Positions 32,741 through 43,850 of a stretch of DNA of 64,000 nucleotides are shown here, piece after piece. Each line of letters begins with the position of its first letter. The stretch's first letter is position 1. The DNA is from Molanna angustata. Taxonomy: Eukaryota > Arthropoda > Insecta > Trichoptera > Molannidae. Position numbers and translations under genes: made by a program. The stretch lies in NCBI GenBank assembly GCA_963576475.1, contig OY754973.1, forward strand, positions 11,947,253 to 12,011,252, in the 5' to 3' direction. The notes beneath the pieces were generated by a model. The model searched no databases and was not told the origin of the DNA. It was given only the letters and a program-made list of their open reading frames with translations.

Positions 32741-33403
32741 TAATTTTCAATACTTTAAAGGCTGTTTATTATCTCCGAAAGCCAACACTACCCTACATAA
32801 TACTATGACGTAAGTGTAATTATAAATTTTGTATAGGACAATATACAAATAGACGAATCGCGGGATAGGACACAAATAGGTTTAAGTGTTTTTATATAAT
32901 ATTTGATCAAATCTATACAATATATTAATAGTGAAGCGAAAACTTTGAACCAACTTTTTTAGAAAACTGAACGCACTGAGTTTATGATTTAGTACATTGC
33001 AGAAGACTAAAATTTTTACATATTTGTGTTACAAATAGGTACAATAAATTAAATAAAAAATATTTCAAATCAAGCCATGGATTGTAAACTTTCATATTGC
33101 CAATGTCAAACGTAGTCGTTTTAAATTCAAATACAGAACGTATAAAATAAAAATACACAATCTAGTGTGAATAATTATGTACCTACATGTTTAATTTATG
33201 TATTACCTCTGCAAATAACCCATTTCGAAACAATTTTCATTATTTGTACGTTTAATTTATTTTTTCATCATAGCACAATCAAAAAGTAGTGCCTTCCTCA
33301 GAAATCAAATGAGAATTTCATATATGTGTGATGTATTGAAATAAATATACAAAATTGACAGATAAATCGTCACTATCGATGTGATACACATATAACAAAT
33401 ATT
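32741..33403. other. A+T-rich stretch, nothing recognised
   Basis: No supported feature. Confidence 0.35.
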
Positions 33404-33796
33404 TCATACATACAGATGAGGTTTCTTTGATCTTTTACTCGAACTCTGTAACCCTTCACTCGATATTTTTACCTCGAGAAAAAAAATATGTCTGTAAGCA
33501 TACTTTAAATAATGCTTCATTGACGAGTGGTTTACATGATGGTCTCTCAAACCAAAGTTCAAAGGGTGTTCTCGAGTCCTGACCCTTCCCATTTACCTAT
33601 GTACCTGTACTGTCAGGGGAGGTCAAATAAATCGCATTTGAGATCCGCAACAAAGAAAATTAACGTTACAAAGAGTCGCCATCCCGGACTTCTATTTTGA
33701 GTCTATGAAATTAGACCCGAAAATATCGAAAATAAAACGATGTCAAGTTGTTTTATAGTAATCCTTTGAGACATTTTTTATTGAATTCTTGTGTTT
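33404..33796. other. Stretch with an unrecognised 62-codon minus frame
   Basis: The minus frame 33592-33404 includes GLRDHHVNHSSMKHYLKYAY. It is not recognised and no splice or repeat context supports it. The rest is non-coding. Confidence 0.25.
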
Positions 33797-33906
33797 TTAT
33801 TAAGAGAGCATATAAAGCTAAATCATTAAGATTCAATACGAGGGCATTCATTCAATAATTCAATAAGAGGGCATTTTTATTAAGAGGGCATATAAAGCTA
33901 AATCAG
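33797..33906 (+). repeat. Imperfect tandem duplication
   Basis: TATTAAGAGAGCATATAAAG and TATTAAGAGGGCATATAAAG, each followed by CTAAATCA, occur at 33797-33826 and 33878-33906. A third GACATATAAAGCTAAATC is at 34530-34547, downstream of the PHD-finger frame. Confidence 0.75.
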
Positions 33907-34158
33907 TTTAGTTGCAACAATAATACTAACAGCTCACCGATTTTTTGCCACTCTATATTTTAACATTTTTAATAGTTTAAAGTCAATTTTATCAACTTAT
34001 TTTGAGCACCAGAAGATCACAAATCCCTGGACATTCTACTGGAATAATTAGAAGAGTGTAAAAGGAGGATAGTTCTTTGGAAATTTACTACATTATAACT
34101 CACCAGGTACATATACATACGCAGTTATTATAACCAATTTTATATACATACCAACACC

Positions 34159-34455
34159 ATGAGTACTCAGTGCGCCCAATATAAGGAGACGTTATCAACA
34201 GATGAGCGGATCAACTGCATATCGTGCAAATCAAGTTATCACTATATTTGCGAAAACATATCGGAGTCTAACTTCAAAAAACTGGGCTCGAAGAGAAATA
34301 ATTGGAAATGCAGAGAATGCAAAAATAAAAATGCGCTGTTTGGTGAAATAAAAAGAATAAGCGAACAGCTTACAGAAACCAACTCCAGACTAGAAGAATA
34401 TGAAAAAGCTCTTTCATTTAACAACAAACTAACTGAAGAATTTAAGAGTGACTGA
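34159..34455 (+). pseudogene. LINE ORF1-like PHD-finger protein, truncated
   Basis: A frame of 98 codons starts MSTQC. Zinc ligands are C5, C20, C23, H28, C31, C51 and C54, with W49 before the last pair. This is the PHD/C4HC3 pattern, with the second expected Cys missing (the position near residue 8 is Tyr). A short coiled-coil-like segment follows (residues about 60-95: EIKRISEQLTETNSRLEEYE). PHD-plus-coiled-coil proteins of this size are typical N-termini of ORF1 in insect jockey/CR1 LINEs. A stop and a 29-bp tandem repeat follow directly, so the rest of ORF1 is lost. A host PHD protein is less likely because there is no splice site or longer frame. Confidence 0.5.
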
Positions 34456-34530
34456 AACATGATATACTAAGAGTGACTGACACATGATATATTAAAAGTG
34501 ACTGAAACATGATATATTAAGATAAAAATG
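34441..34530 (+). repeat. Short tandem repeat, three units
   Basis: AGAGTGACTGAAACATGATA plus TATTA is repeated three times with small changes (GACTGACACATG, AAAAGTGACTG). The array begins inside the last codons of the PHD-finger frame. Confidence 0.85.
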
Positions 34531-34585
34531 ACATATAAAGCTAAATCTAGTACGTCCAATGCACTATGAAGTAACGCGTTAGTTA

Positions 34586-35245
34586 GGGTAACTATGGCGT
34601 GTCTTAAAAAAGGTTTATACGTGATTTAAATTATCGGAAACCCCAAATTAGTTGATTTTTTTGCATTTCAAGAACAAACCTTTGTTGAAATGAAAAAACT
34701 TTATCGGTCATTCACTTTGATACAAAAGATATATTTCTCTAAGACACATAGTTATGGAATATTTTGAAAAAATGCTGTAAAAAGGGATATTTTTAATATT
34801 TTTTTCTATGGGAATTGTGTGACAAACATTTACTAGAGAAATGTTGAAAAGACTAATACTATTATTTCTAGAAACACACTGTTTAACATATTTGAGGGAT
34901 TTGATTTGAAAAAGTGTTTAGGTTTATATGGCCCCTTAAAAAAATCAGTATGAATTTATGTGAGTAAAGGTAACTATCATGTGCTTAAAAAAGGTTTTAT
35001 ACGAATATTAAATTATAGAAAACCTAAAATATGTTGATTTTGCACTTTAAGAACAAACCTTACTTGAAATGAAAAAACTTCATCGGCTAATCATTTTGAT
35101 TTTATGCACTATTTTTTCTCTACGACTCAATATTTTTTTATATTTTTTAGGGAAATTTAGAAACACACTATTTAAAAGTTTTGAGAAATATGATTTAATA
35201 TTTGGGTGTATAAGTTTATTTTCCATACCAAATTAATATCAAATT
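34586..35245 (+). repeat. Diverged tandem duplication, about 0.38 kb unit
   Basis: Two copies, about 34586-34960 and 34972-35245. Both contain GGTAACTAT, TTAAAAAAGGTTT, AAATTAT, GTTGATTTT, AAGAACAAACCTT, TTGAAATGAAAAAACTT, ATCGG and TAGAAACACACT in the same order. No protein or known repeat is recognised. Confidence 0.75.
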
Positions 35246-35750
35246 ACCACTTTACACACAAGAACTATACGGTTCACACAAAGCTACTTAGGAAAATTCC
35301 TCAATGACATTGGACAAGGTCAACAAAAAGGCTTTGAGAGGTAAGTTAAGTTTTATAAAGGGAAAAAAACGTGGTAGTGTTTATTTTTAAGGACCTTATT
35401 ACTATGTTTTTTTTACGCAATTTAATTTTTTTTTCATTATACTTTTTGAATTAACTGAATTATTAAAGCAATATTCTTTTATCTCAAAAATGAAGCCAAT
35501 TAAAAATATGTTTGTAATTTTAATAAAACATTATTTATTGTTGTTATTCTTTGGAATTTCGTTGATATTTTGTCTCGATAAGTTCAAAAAAATATCTTTG
35601 ATACATATAAATTCTCAGAACACTTTCTTTATCTGATATACATAATATTTTTTAACCTTTTTGCGTGTCGTTAGAATTCTACGTAAAATCTAGATAAACA
35701 TGTTTGAAATGCACGTGTCTTAACAATCGACCCTCGTTTGATTCTACATA
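35246..35750. other. A+T-rich stretch, nothing recognised
   Basis: No supported feature. Confidence 0.35.
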
Positions 35751-35978
35751 GACCTTTGTGGTTCAGTTGGTTAAGTATCTGACTGCTGGTCCATAGGTCC
35801 CGGGTCCGATTTCCGGTGGAGACACAGTTTTCATTGTTTTCAGTCCGGATCTGTGAGACAATTAATATCGTAAGTCTCCAGCATGTGGCAACTTGTTATT
35901 AGGTGCGTGTTAAATTTATATTTGACATAGTGCCTGTTAGTTGTCCGAGAAGAAAAAAAAAATAAAAAAAAATAAAAT
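35751..35978 (+). mobile_element. tRNA-derived SINE, family K copy 1
   Basis: The head has an A box, TGTGGTTCAGTTGGT (35757-35771), and a B box, GGTCCGATTTCC (35803-35814). The body has CTGTGAGACAATTAATATCG, TAAGTCTCCAGCATGTGG and TTTGACATAGTGCCTGTTAG, followed by an A-rich tail (AAAAAAAAATAAAAAAAAAT). The second copy is at 43620-43850. The acceptor stem does not pair, so this is a SINE head and not a working tRNA gene. Confidence 0.85.
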
Positions 35979-37249
35979 CTTCAGAGTAGGTAGGTACAAT
36001 TATTTGTACCTACATAATTTAAATGAATATTTACAATTTTTCATTAAGTTCAATATGCAAACCAAAGATCTAATGCCACGTATTAGGTCTATTGATTTTT
36101 GTATTTATGTAATATTTGATTTATATAGAACTAGCACTAAAGTGATCTTGTGTTACCAAAAAGTACATTTAAAATTGTTATAAATAATTCTCAAGCATTC
36201 TTAAATATTTTATATGCGTTTCAAATTCAATTAAGTAGAGTAAAAATACATAGTTTTAGTTCTGGATTATTAGATTAACGAAAGAGCTGGACGATAGTTT
36301 AGATTGATGAAGGCCTTTTCAACTGTTGAAACATATATAAGTTTTATATTTTATTTATATGCGTGTCACGTACAAAAAAATGTTCTTGAACCATAGGTTT
36401 ATTTGGTGCAGTATAAGCTTAAAACTGGCTGATGTTGATAGTTGGTGTATTTTTTGTGTAAGAAATTTTTACTATTCATGATCTTAGATAAAATATAGTT
36501 ATAAATGACCCATTTCGTAGAGTATCTAGGGAGACTCATTTGAAATTCAGTGCTCCACGCCATAATTTTATTCGGCTTTGGCAATGTGTTTATTTATTTC
36601 AACGAATTTTCAACATCATCTTTACTTAGTTTTTATTTAACTCGTTGAATTTCATTCTCTCTCCGTCCCACAATAAACTATAGAATTTATTAGGAATTCA
36701 TAAGAATGAACGGGTGGGGCTGGAGCCATCCTCTCAGACGTTTTGAGGGTTGAAATGAAAAATATTCGAGACATGGGTACTTAAAAGGGGTGGTAAGACA
36801 AAAAAGCGGCAACAAGCGAGCAATTTGGCGAATTTCATTCCATTGTTCGGACTGAATAAATGATGTGGCTACCTTCATCAAAGTGATGAAATGGCGAGGC
36901 GGGTTGGATCAACACTTTTATACTCGGAGACAATTCAAAGAAATTTCCTGTCCACGAAATGTGTCCCAAGAAACGGATTTCACTTTATTGTGCCCACCAT
37001 CCCACTATGATAATTTATTCAATTGTAATGAAAAATTAATCGATTTGTACAAAAATAGAAAATAGGTCCTTTTCTTTCTGCAAAACAAAATGTAGATTCC
37101 ATTTTGTTATTTAAACAGAATGGCGATGTGGGTATGGCGCCCTTTTTGAGTTGCTCTTGGTAACATAGTGACAACATCATTTTTCTCATCTTAATTCCAA
37201 CTTTTTATATTTATTACCTCATTTTATTAAAATTGTGAGTTAAAAAATG
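35979..37249. other. Non-coding stretch, nothing firm
   Basis: TTGATGA...GAAACAT at 36305-36332 superficially resembles a hammerhead core but has no stems. Frames at 36690-37065 are unrecognised. Confidence 0.3.
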
Positions 37250-38830
37250 GATATAAATACCTACTCGAAATACACGGTGCTGTTTTCTACTCATTTTATT
37301 ATGTTTTTATCAGTTTTTGTTAAGCTTAGATTAATAATGATATCAAAACAATACTATTGTTCTATGTAAGATATTTGATCAAACACGATTTTCTCAAGTA
37401 ATTGATATATACTACATAATTGGTCTTAGATTATTATTTAAGCTTGAAATCGGTCTTTTTGGGCAGTGACTTAATCAGTGAATTTTTCCAGATCTCTGGT
37501 ATCGTACCAGATGTCAATGATTTATTAATTATAGTTGTTATATGTAGTACTAAGCGTACAAGGTAGAATGAGATTTATCATATTAATATTTAAATCATCA
37601 CACCCGTTAGCATTTTAAAAGTTTGTATGTGTTTACTAATTGCAGCTTTGTCTACAGTTTGGAGCTTAAAAGACTGTGAAGTTATATACTTGTTCATTTT
37701 ATTGTGAGTCCACATTATGTGATATATTTTGAATTAAGTTTATAAAATGATTAGTGATTTTGTCTGGATCATATATAATTCAGTTGGTATACCGGGTTGT
37801 TTATCCTTTAATTCAAGACTGTTTGACAGAGATTTACAAAGTTTTTTTGAATCGTGAATATTGAAATTGACATTATATGCAAAAAAGACGATTTTTCTCT
37901 TTTTAAAGAGGTTAAATAATTTAGAACTTATTTATAATACGTCTAAATGCTTTGGTTTTCAGATATCGACTATAGGCGCGATCTCTAACCCACATCATAT
38001 AGGTATTTTATCGTATGGGTTATCCTGGGTTTGTGTCTATCCCTTATTATTTTCGTCTGTATTGGTGCAAAGCGTCAAATAAATCTATAGCATATGAATT
38101 GAAATTTTAACCAAATAATCTACATTATTTATTGATTTTATGTATTCTTACGAACCATTATTTATTTCGGCACGGAGACTATTTACATAAAAAATCTTTG
38201 ATATTTCTGAATGATATTGTTTTTGTTACTTTTCTGGGTGTGGAAAATTTTAAGTCAGCGTGGATCATTGCAAAGATATGATCACTCATATCCTTGCAAT
38301 GATGCACGCTGAGATTTGTAACACTCTCAGGTGCATTAGTGAATACCAAATCTATGATCATTGATGATGTACATATTTGTTGCTATCGTGGATTCATGCA
38401 TAAATGAAGTCATATTAAAATATTAAATGATCCCAAAAGTTTTATTGCATTAGTTTCTTCGGTATCCGTAATATCAGTATTAAGATCACCGAGCAGACAA
38501 ATATTATAACACAATGAAAAATGAAGTAAGATATATTTATATACTCACTAATACATTCAATTCATTCACCTACGCCATTATTATGTGGTCTTTATAATGT
38601 ACTCAATATCATACTGACTGATGTTTGGAGCCTTGATCCACATTTGTTCTAAATATTGTTTTTATATGATCTCAAATATAAAGTGTAACCTGGTATAGTT
38701 CTATCCGTTGCAACTCTGACCTCATCAATCCAATCTCGTTCAGGGCAAGCACATCAATTTCATGTTCATCCATATAAACACACATTTCATCGAACCCTGT
38801 GCCTAGAGATTGAGCATTTGGTAAGCCCAT
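37250..38830 (-). pseudogene. LINE ORF2: endonuclease and start of reverse transcriptase
   Basis: Read on the minus strand. From 38830, MGLPNAQSLGTGFDEM then CVYMDEHEIDVLALNE gives the start of an AP-endonuclease-like (EEP) domain including the catalytic Glu in LNE. At 38361-38180 IIDLVFTNAPESVTNL and MSDHIFAM give its C-terminal part with the SDH motif. A linker follows with interrupted MWVRDRAYSRYLKTK and DPDKITNHFINL. At about 37540-37440 TTIINKSLTSGTIPEIWKNS and LIKSLPKKTDF open the reverse transcriptase, then an interrupted NLRPI. Catalytic RT motifs are not reached. Many stops and frameshifts mark an old copy. Unlike most LINE remains here it keeps the 5' half, so the 3' half was lost later. 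Confidence 0.7.
38255..38312. repeat. Inverted repeat inside the endonuclease
   Basis: TCAGCGTGGATCATTGCAAA with GATATGA (38255-38281) is inverted at 38286-38312 with two mismatches, around a 4-bp spacer. It lies across the SDH motif of the decayed LINE endonuclease. Confidence 0.85.
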
Positions 38831-40359
38831 TGTTAAGCTCCTTATTTAATAAAGATCTTCGATTCTTATACACTATACTCGTTCTTGATTTTTGAAATTT
38901 ACCCTCTGCGTATAAATATTAGCCAAAAATGTAATAAAAATCACAAAACAATACATCTCAGTCACAATTCCCCAATGAAATGTTTTACAGTCGTTAAATG
39001 TAATATTCTTTTGACTTATTAATCCTTGAAGTGAATTTTCTCCACAAATAACTCTTTTGTGTAACAGATTCTATCTGCTTGATTTATATTACACCCTGGA
39101 ATTCATATTTTTTCATTTCTCCGGGCACTTGAGTTCGGATAACAACTGTAGACAGGACCGTGTAGGGTTTGGTCTCTATACGAGTGTGATGTTTCGTCCT
39201 TAGATAACATTCAGCCAAAGGAAATTTCAACGCATGAATAGTTCCATAGGCCGTTTCATGGTCGATTGTTCATATATTTATCGCCAATGTGGTTTATAAT
39301 GCTTGAAATAGCATCGCGTAAATGTAACTACTTACATATACCTTAGTATTTTTGATAAAAATATCACTCTATGGGATATTGGATTGATGTCCTCTTTTAT
39401 CTAAAAATATGAATAATACTGGTTACATTTTCTGGGTATTGTACAAAATTTATCTCTTATATAAAAAATATTTTTTATTAATTTTGTCGACGTATAATTC
39501 TTGGTGAATTTTCGTGATAAAATAGAATAAAACATTATTATATAAATTAGTGGAACACTAAACATCGTAGAAATTATTATTTTTTTATATTGTATGATTT
39601 TTTAAATTTTTAATAATGTGATATTTGGGTTTCTATATTTCATTTTTGCGAAAAAAAAATATAAATATTTGTTTTAGCGTTAAAATATTATTTTTTGATA
39701 TATAAATCGACGTAGGTACCTACGAGTGATCTTTGATGTTTAAAAGATCCATTTTCCTTATAATTAATGTATATTATAATGAATTTATCAAAGCAAACAT
39801 GAGTCCTTCCGTGATGTCATCAAGAACTATATGAAAAATTCCAAAACAATTGAGGAACTGTTGACTTAGAATATTTCAGAGAATTGAGCTTTTAATCAGA
39901 TTCCACATCCCGAAATAAAATAAATATCTTCCGTGTCCAGTAACAACAATCTCAATAGCACCAATTTGATTGTTGTCTGAGGAAATAAATACGTATTTAG
40001 CCTTTATTACATTTTGTCATGACATTCAGTGAAGTGAAAATACTTAATACCTCCTTATCCCATCGAATAAAAACATTGACAGTTTACCTAACGTTCCTAA
40101 CTAGTTGATATGAAAAACATTGTTTCCATTAAGATTTATTTGATAACTTTCGAGAGTGAACAGCATTTTAGTAACCCTATAACTAACCCTTATTAGGTAA
40201 CTACCATATATATTTTGATTCGCATAGTTCAATTATAATCTGTTACTTCAAAACAAATCGAATTTATCCAACAAGTTGATATTATTAGCGACGTTGACCC
40301 ACATCTTCAAACAAGTTAATTAATATATTGTGTAAAGTAAGTATAACACATAGTAAAAA
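38831..40359. other. A+T-rich stretch, nothing recognised
   Basis: No coding frame of note, RNA gene or repeat match. Confidence 0.35.
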
Positions 40360-41012
40360 ATCTTCTTATTCTTCTTCTTCTCAGCCTAATCCCGACCACT
40401 CCTGGACGAAGGCCTCCTCCATCTCCTTCCAAACTACTCTATCTTGTTCTCTGAGCAACCAATTGACACCAGCATGACGGCTGATGTCATCTCTTCATCT
40501 CATTGGCGGTCTTCCAACACCACTGACTGTCATTCTCGGTCTCCAAGCCAACACTATCCTTGTCCATCTGTCTTTGGAGTATCTAGCCACGTGACTCGCC
40601 CATCTCCACTTCATGGTATTAATGCGGTGGACGACATCAACCATTTTTGTTCTTTCCCCGATGGTGTCGTTTCGCACCCTGTCTCTCAGACTTAATACTA
40701 ACATGACTATTTCCATGGCTCTTTGGGTGACTCTTAGTTTTGAGTCATCGTCATCGTATCCAAGCCATAAGTAGCTACTGGCAGTACACAGGTCTTATAT
40801 ACCTTCCATTTCAGGTTGATGGGAATTTGGGGATTTTTGAAGATGTGGGCTAATTTCCTAAAAGCTGCCCAACTTAGTCCAATTCGTCTCTTTATTTCGG
40901 CCGTTTGGTTTTCTCGACCAATTTTCATAGTGTGTCCCAAGTACACAATACTCTTGGACATTTTCAATATAAAATAACTAAATCCAATTAATTGTGTATG
41001 CATGTTCTGCAT
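40360..41012 (-). pseudogene. RTE-type LINE C-terminal region with GAA tail
   Basis: The minus strand reads YLGHTMKIGRENQTAEIKRR, IGLSWAAFRKLAHIFKNP and KTCVLPVATYGLDTMTMTQ. After a frameshift near 40716-40734 it reads SLRDRVRNDTIGERTKMVDV and WRWASHVARYSKDRWTRIVL. After another it reads VVWKEMEEAFVQEWSGLG and a TGA at 40381-40383. A GAA-repeat tail follows (TTC run 40365-40380). These blocks are the thumb and C-terminal part of the common insect RTE-type endonuclease-reverse transcriptase. The catalytic motifs are upstream and absent. It is fairly well preserved. Confidence 0.85.
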
Positions 41013-42278
41013 GTTATAAAATATTATTTTTCCAATAATTAATAAAATAGTGAAACTGTATTAAATGAATCAATTCTTCTGTTTGTTTTTTTTTATTAAG
41101 TAACCATTATCAAATTAATTATGTTAGTATTGTATTCATTAAACTAATTTATTTAATGAATTCTTAACATGAAACAGTACCTATCAATTGATACAATTTA
41201 TATTGTCACGCTATGACAAAATATCGACAGACCTAATTTAAAAGTTAGAACCTATATTTATGGAAATATTTAATCATTATTGATTTTATACAAGTCCCTT
41301 ATTCAATATCATAATTTGTTTTAAATAAATTCGTTTCAATCAAAGCGGAGAGGCAGAACGTACGTATAGTAGGCAATTCATTATTTTCAGCTTATTTCAA
41401 GAAGCACTTGCCTCTTTCCAATTTTCTCTGGCCATGCAAAGTATAGGCTATTCCGGAAGCGATCTCATATATATATAAACATCACCAGATGAGTTGATTC
41501 GATTTGATTTGATATCCCCATCTTGGAGATTATCTTTCTCGCCTCCCAGTGCTGTTTCGGATAACCAGCATCCCAATTGAATTTTATCGGATGACGTTAT
41601 GTGACAAAAAGATGGAAAATAGTACTTTGATACCTACGGATTTCTTAATATATAAAGTCGAATTTTGGAAAACGTCCTTTTGTTATTGCCAAATGAATCG
41701 CAATAACACAAAAATGCTTCTCTATTTTATATCAAAAAACATCAAACCATTTCTTTGAAAAAATATTCCGTTAACAAAAGTAAATTCCGTAAACAAATTC
41801 CGTACATATTATAGGTATCCATATTTAGTATATTTTGTCTTCCTTATCCATTTGTTGATGAACTTGTCTGTTACTCACTCCGAATACATTATTTTTTGAA
41901 TAACGTTTTTAAATGATTGAATATTTTTTCTATCATTATATTTATATCCTTATTTTATGTACTTGTGTAACTTGCGTGTGTGATTGAGTGAGAGCTCATG
42001 TAATTTTTTGTGCATCCATAATTGGACGTCCAGCACTCGTAGTAATAACCAATATTGTTTTCTTTTTGTGAGAATTGTGAGCTGGATGTCTGTCGATGTA
42101 CCCCTTTTTTTAATAAAATAAAAAATAAAATAAATAATCTTCTTGAAATAGTTCTTACATATTATATCTCCCTACGCAAATTGTGAACGAAGTTGATAAA
42201 AGCAGGATTCAGATCCGGGTCATCTGGATTTTTTTTATTTTCATATTGTTGACGATATTTTATTTCAACTTACAATCA
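41013..42278. other. A+T-rich stretch, nothing recognised
   Basis: A 69-codon frame at 41549-41758 has no motif. No repeat match was noticed. Confidence 0.35.
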
Positions 42279-42422
42279 GGGGGGGCAACTCTGAACCAGT
42301 GAAATCAAAATCCTTTTGACTACCCATATCATGTATATAAAAATCATAATAATCATGCATACAATTAAATATCCATGAGGTTATCGTGAGGGTTTTGATT
42401 TCACCGTTTGACGAGACTTGCC
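42279..42422. mobile_element. Palindromic MITE, family D
   Basis: GGCAACTCTGAACCAGTGAA with ATCAAAATCC on the left is inverted at the right as GGTTTTGATTTCACCG and ACGAGACTTGCC. ATATCATGTATATAA pairs with TTAAATATCCATGAGG. Arms are about 65 bp and the left edge is a G-run. A half copy is at 59889-59957. Confidence 0.75.
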
Positions 42423-43225
42423 ATTCAGATTTTGAAAAATTCATATTTTTGTTTGACCATTTAAGTCTTCATTCTATAGGGATCTCTTTTACGTATTTAA
42501 AATTTCATTTAAATATTTATCTACATATCCTGCAAGTTACGAGTCGCCTTTGTGGGATACATTGATAGTTTTCTATTCATGTTTATCATGAGACAAAATT
42601 TTCGGTCCTTCGAGCCGGATAGCTGTTTAAGTAACAAAATTAAATACATAATATAGATATGCAGAATATGGTATGAAACACGAAATGTTTTGACATGGGA
42701 ATGAATATACGAGTTGGTTTATATGAATATATTGCAGAAAAACAATTTTGCATTGACATCAATATCGTGGAATGTAATCGAATATCTCACAAAATGCGTA
42801 GAAAAACATCGGAATATCCCTCGAAGTATATCCCTATCCTAATGCATATTTTTATTGATAGGATTATACTCGGATCGGCGAGATGGATATTAAATGTTTA
42901 GTATCATAGCTGGAAGGTATACGAAAGAAACGAAGATGGTTTTATTTCCTAAGGGAAAATATAAATTCTAATATAAAGAAAGTTTCAACGCAAAACGACC
43001 ATAAAGTATGAGTCTAAAAGTTTAAATATAGGTACTGCAGACTATGACAAGTACACATAGTATTAGGTACTTGGTCGAGACTAGATAAGAACATTAAAAA
43101 AACAAATTACCTTTTATTCTAGAAATCAGGATCAAAGTATAATTTTATTTTTCTTTAGACGTGACTATAAAATAATTATTTGGTTTAATAATAGTAAGAA
43201 AAATCTGTTAAATAATAGTAAGATT
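42423..43225. other. Non-coding stretch, nothing recognised
   Basis: A 68-codon frame at 42695-42901 has no recognisable motif. Confidence 0.35.
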
Positions 43226-43300
43226 ATGGAGCAGATATTCCGGGCAGAACAGGACAGAGAAGGATTCGCCAGAGTAATCGCCAACATCGGGGATTCCTGA
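43226..43300 (+). pseudogene. LINE ORF2 last 24 codons
   Basis: Reads MEQIFRAEQDREGFARVIAN, IGDS and a TGA at 43298-43300. It is the C-terminal end of the same LINE lineage as 30416-30685. The extreme 5' truncation leaves no functional domain. Confidence 0.65.
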
Positions 43301-43310
43301 CAGGACACCA

Positions 43311-43400
43311 CTCACGTGACTGGGAACTGTCACTCCCATACATTGAGTTAACTTTTCTTGTTTCTTTTCTTGAGCTAAATGACACGTTGTCTAGGGGGGC
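43311..43400. mobile_element. MITE family E, right half
   Basis: CACGTGAC, GGGAACTGTCACTCCCATACATTG, CTTGTTTCTTTTCTTGAGCT, AAATGACACGTTGTCTAG and GGGGGGC match the right arm of the MITE at 31037-31193. The left arm is missing; its place is taken by the LINE end at 43226-43300. Confidence 0.75.
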
Positions 43401-43439
43401 AGAAGAAGAATGTGTTATTTCAAAGTATGTATGTTCCGA

Positions 43440-43560
43440 CCGCCGCGCGCCGTGGCACAGTTGTTATAAAGGAAACACTGGTTGGTTGGAATAAATTGCC
43501 ATACGGCAATTAACTCTCCACTTGCGCAGGGTGCAAGTAAGTGTTCATTATTATTATACC
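43440..43560 (+). mobile_element. Short SINE with LINE-type hairpin tail
   Basis: CCGTGGCACAGTTGTTATAA (A-box-like) is followed directly by GGTTGGTTGGAATAAATTGCC, the hairpin ATTGCC/GGCAAT (43495-43510), CTTGCGC/GGTGCAAG and an ATT tail. Relative to 21895-22145 the B-box part of the head and much of the body are deleted. Confidence 0.65.
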
Positions 43561-43619
43561 TAATGTTTACAATAAATTTTTTTTAATGTCAGACAGCCTT
43601 TATGAAAAGCGTTTGTATG

Positions 43620-43850
43620 TCGACCTTCGTGGCTCAGTTGGTTAGGTATCTGACTGCTGATCCAAGAGTCCCAGGTTCGATTCCCGGTAGAGACACAGTT
43701 TTTATTGTGTTTTTAATCTGGATCTGTGAGACGATAAATTTCGTAAGTCTCCAGAATGTGGCAACTTGTTATTGGGTGCGTGTTAAATAAATATTTGACA
43801 TAGCACCTGTTAGTTGCCCGAGAAGCTACATAAAATAAATTAAAGAAATT
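43620..43850 (+). mobile_element. tRNA-derived SINE, family K copy 2
   Basis: A box TGGCTCAGTTGG (43630-43641); B box GGTTCGATTCC (43674-43684), both close to the RNA polymerase III consensus. The body matches copy 1 at 35751-35978 through TTTGACATAGCACCTGTTAG, and an A-rich tail ends near 43850. This copy keeps better promoter boxes than copy 1. A possible translation through the head is a by-product and not a protein. Confidence 0.88.

Noticed and set aside
36305..36332. Third hammerhead motif
   Set aside because: TTGATGA and GAAA are present, but the intervening sequence forms no stem II and no stem I can be drawn.
43630..43690. tRNA gene
   Set aside because: A and B boxes are good, but the ends do not form an acceptor stem, and the sequence continues into a body and A-rich tail shared with 35751-35978. 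It is a SINE head.
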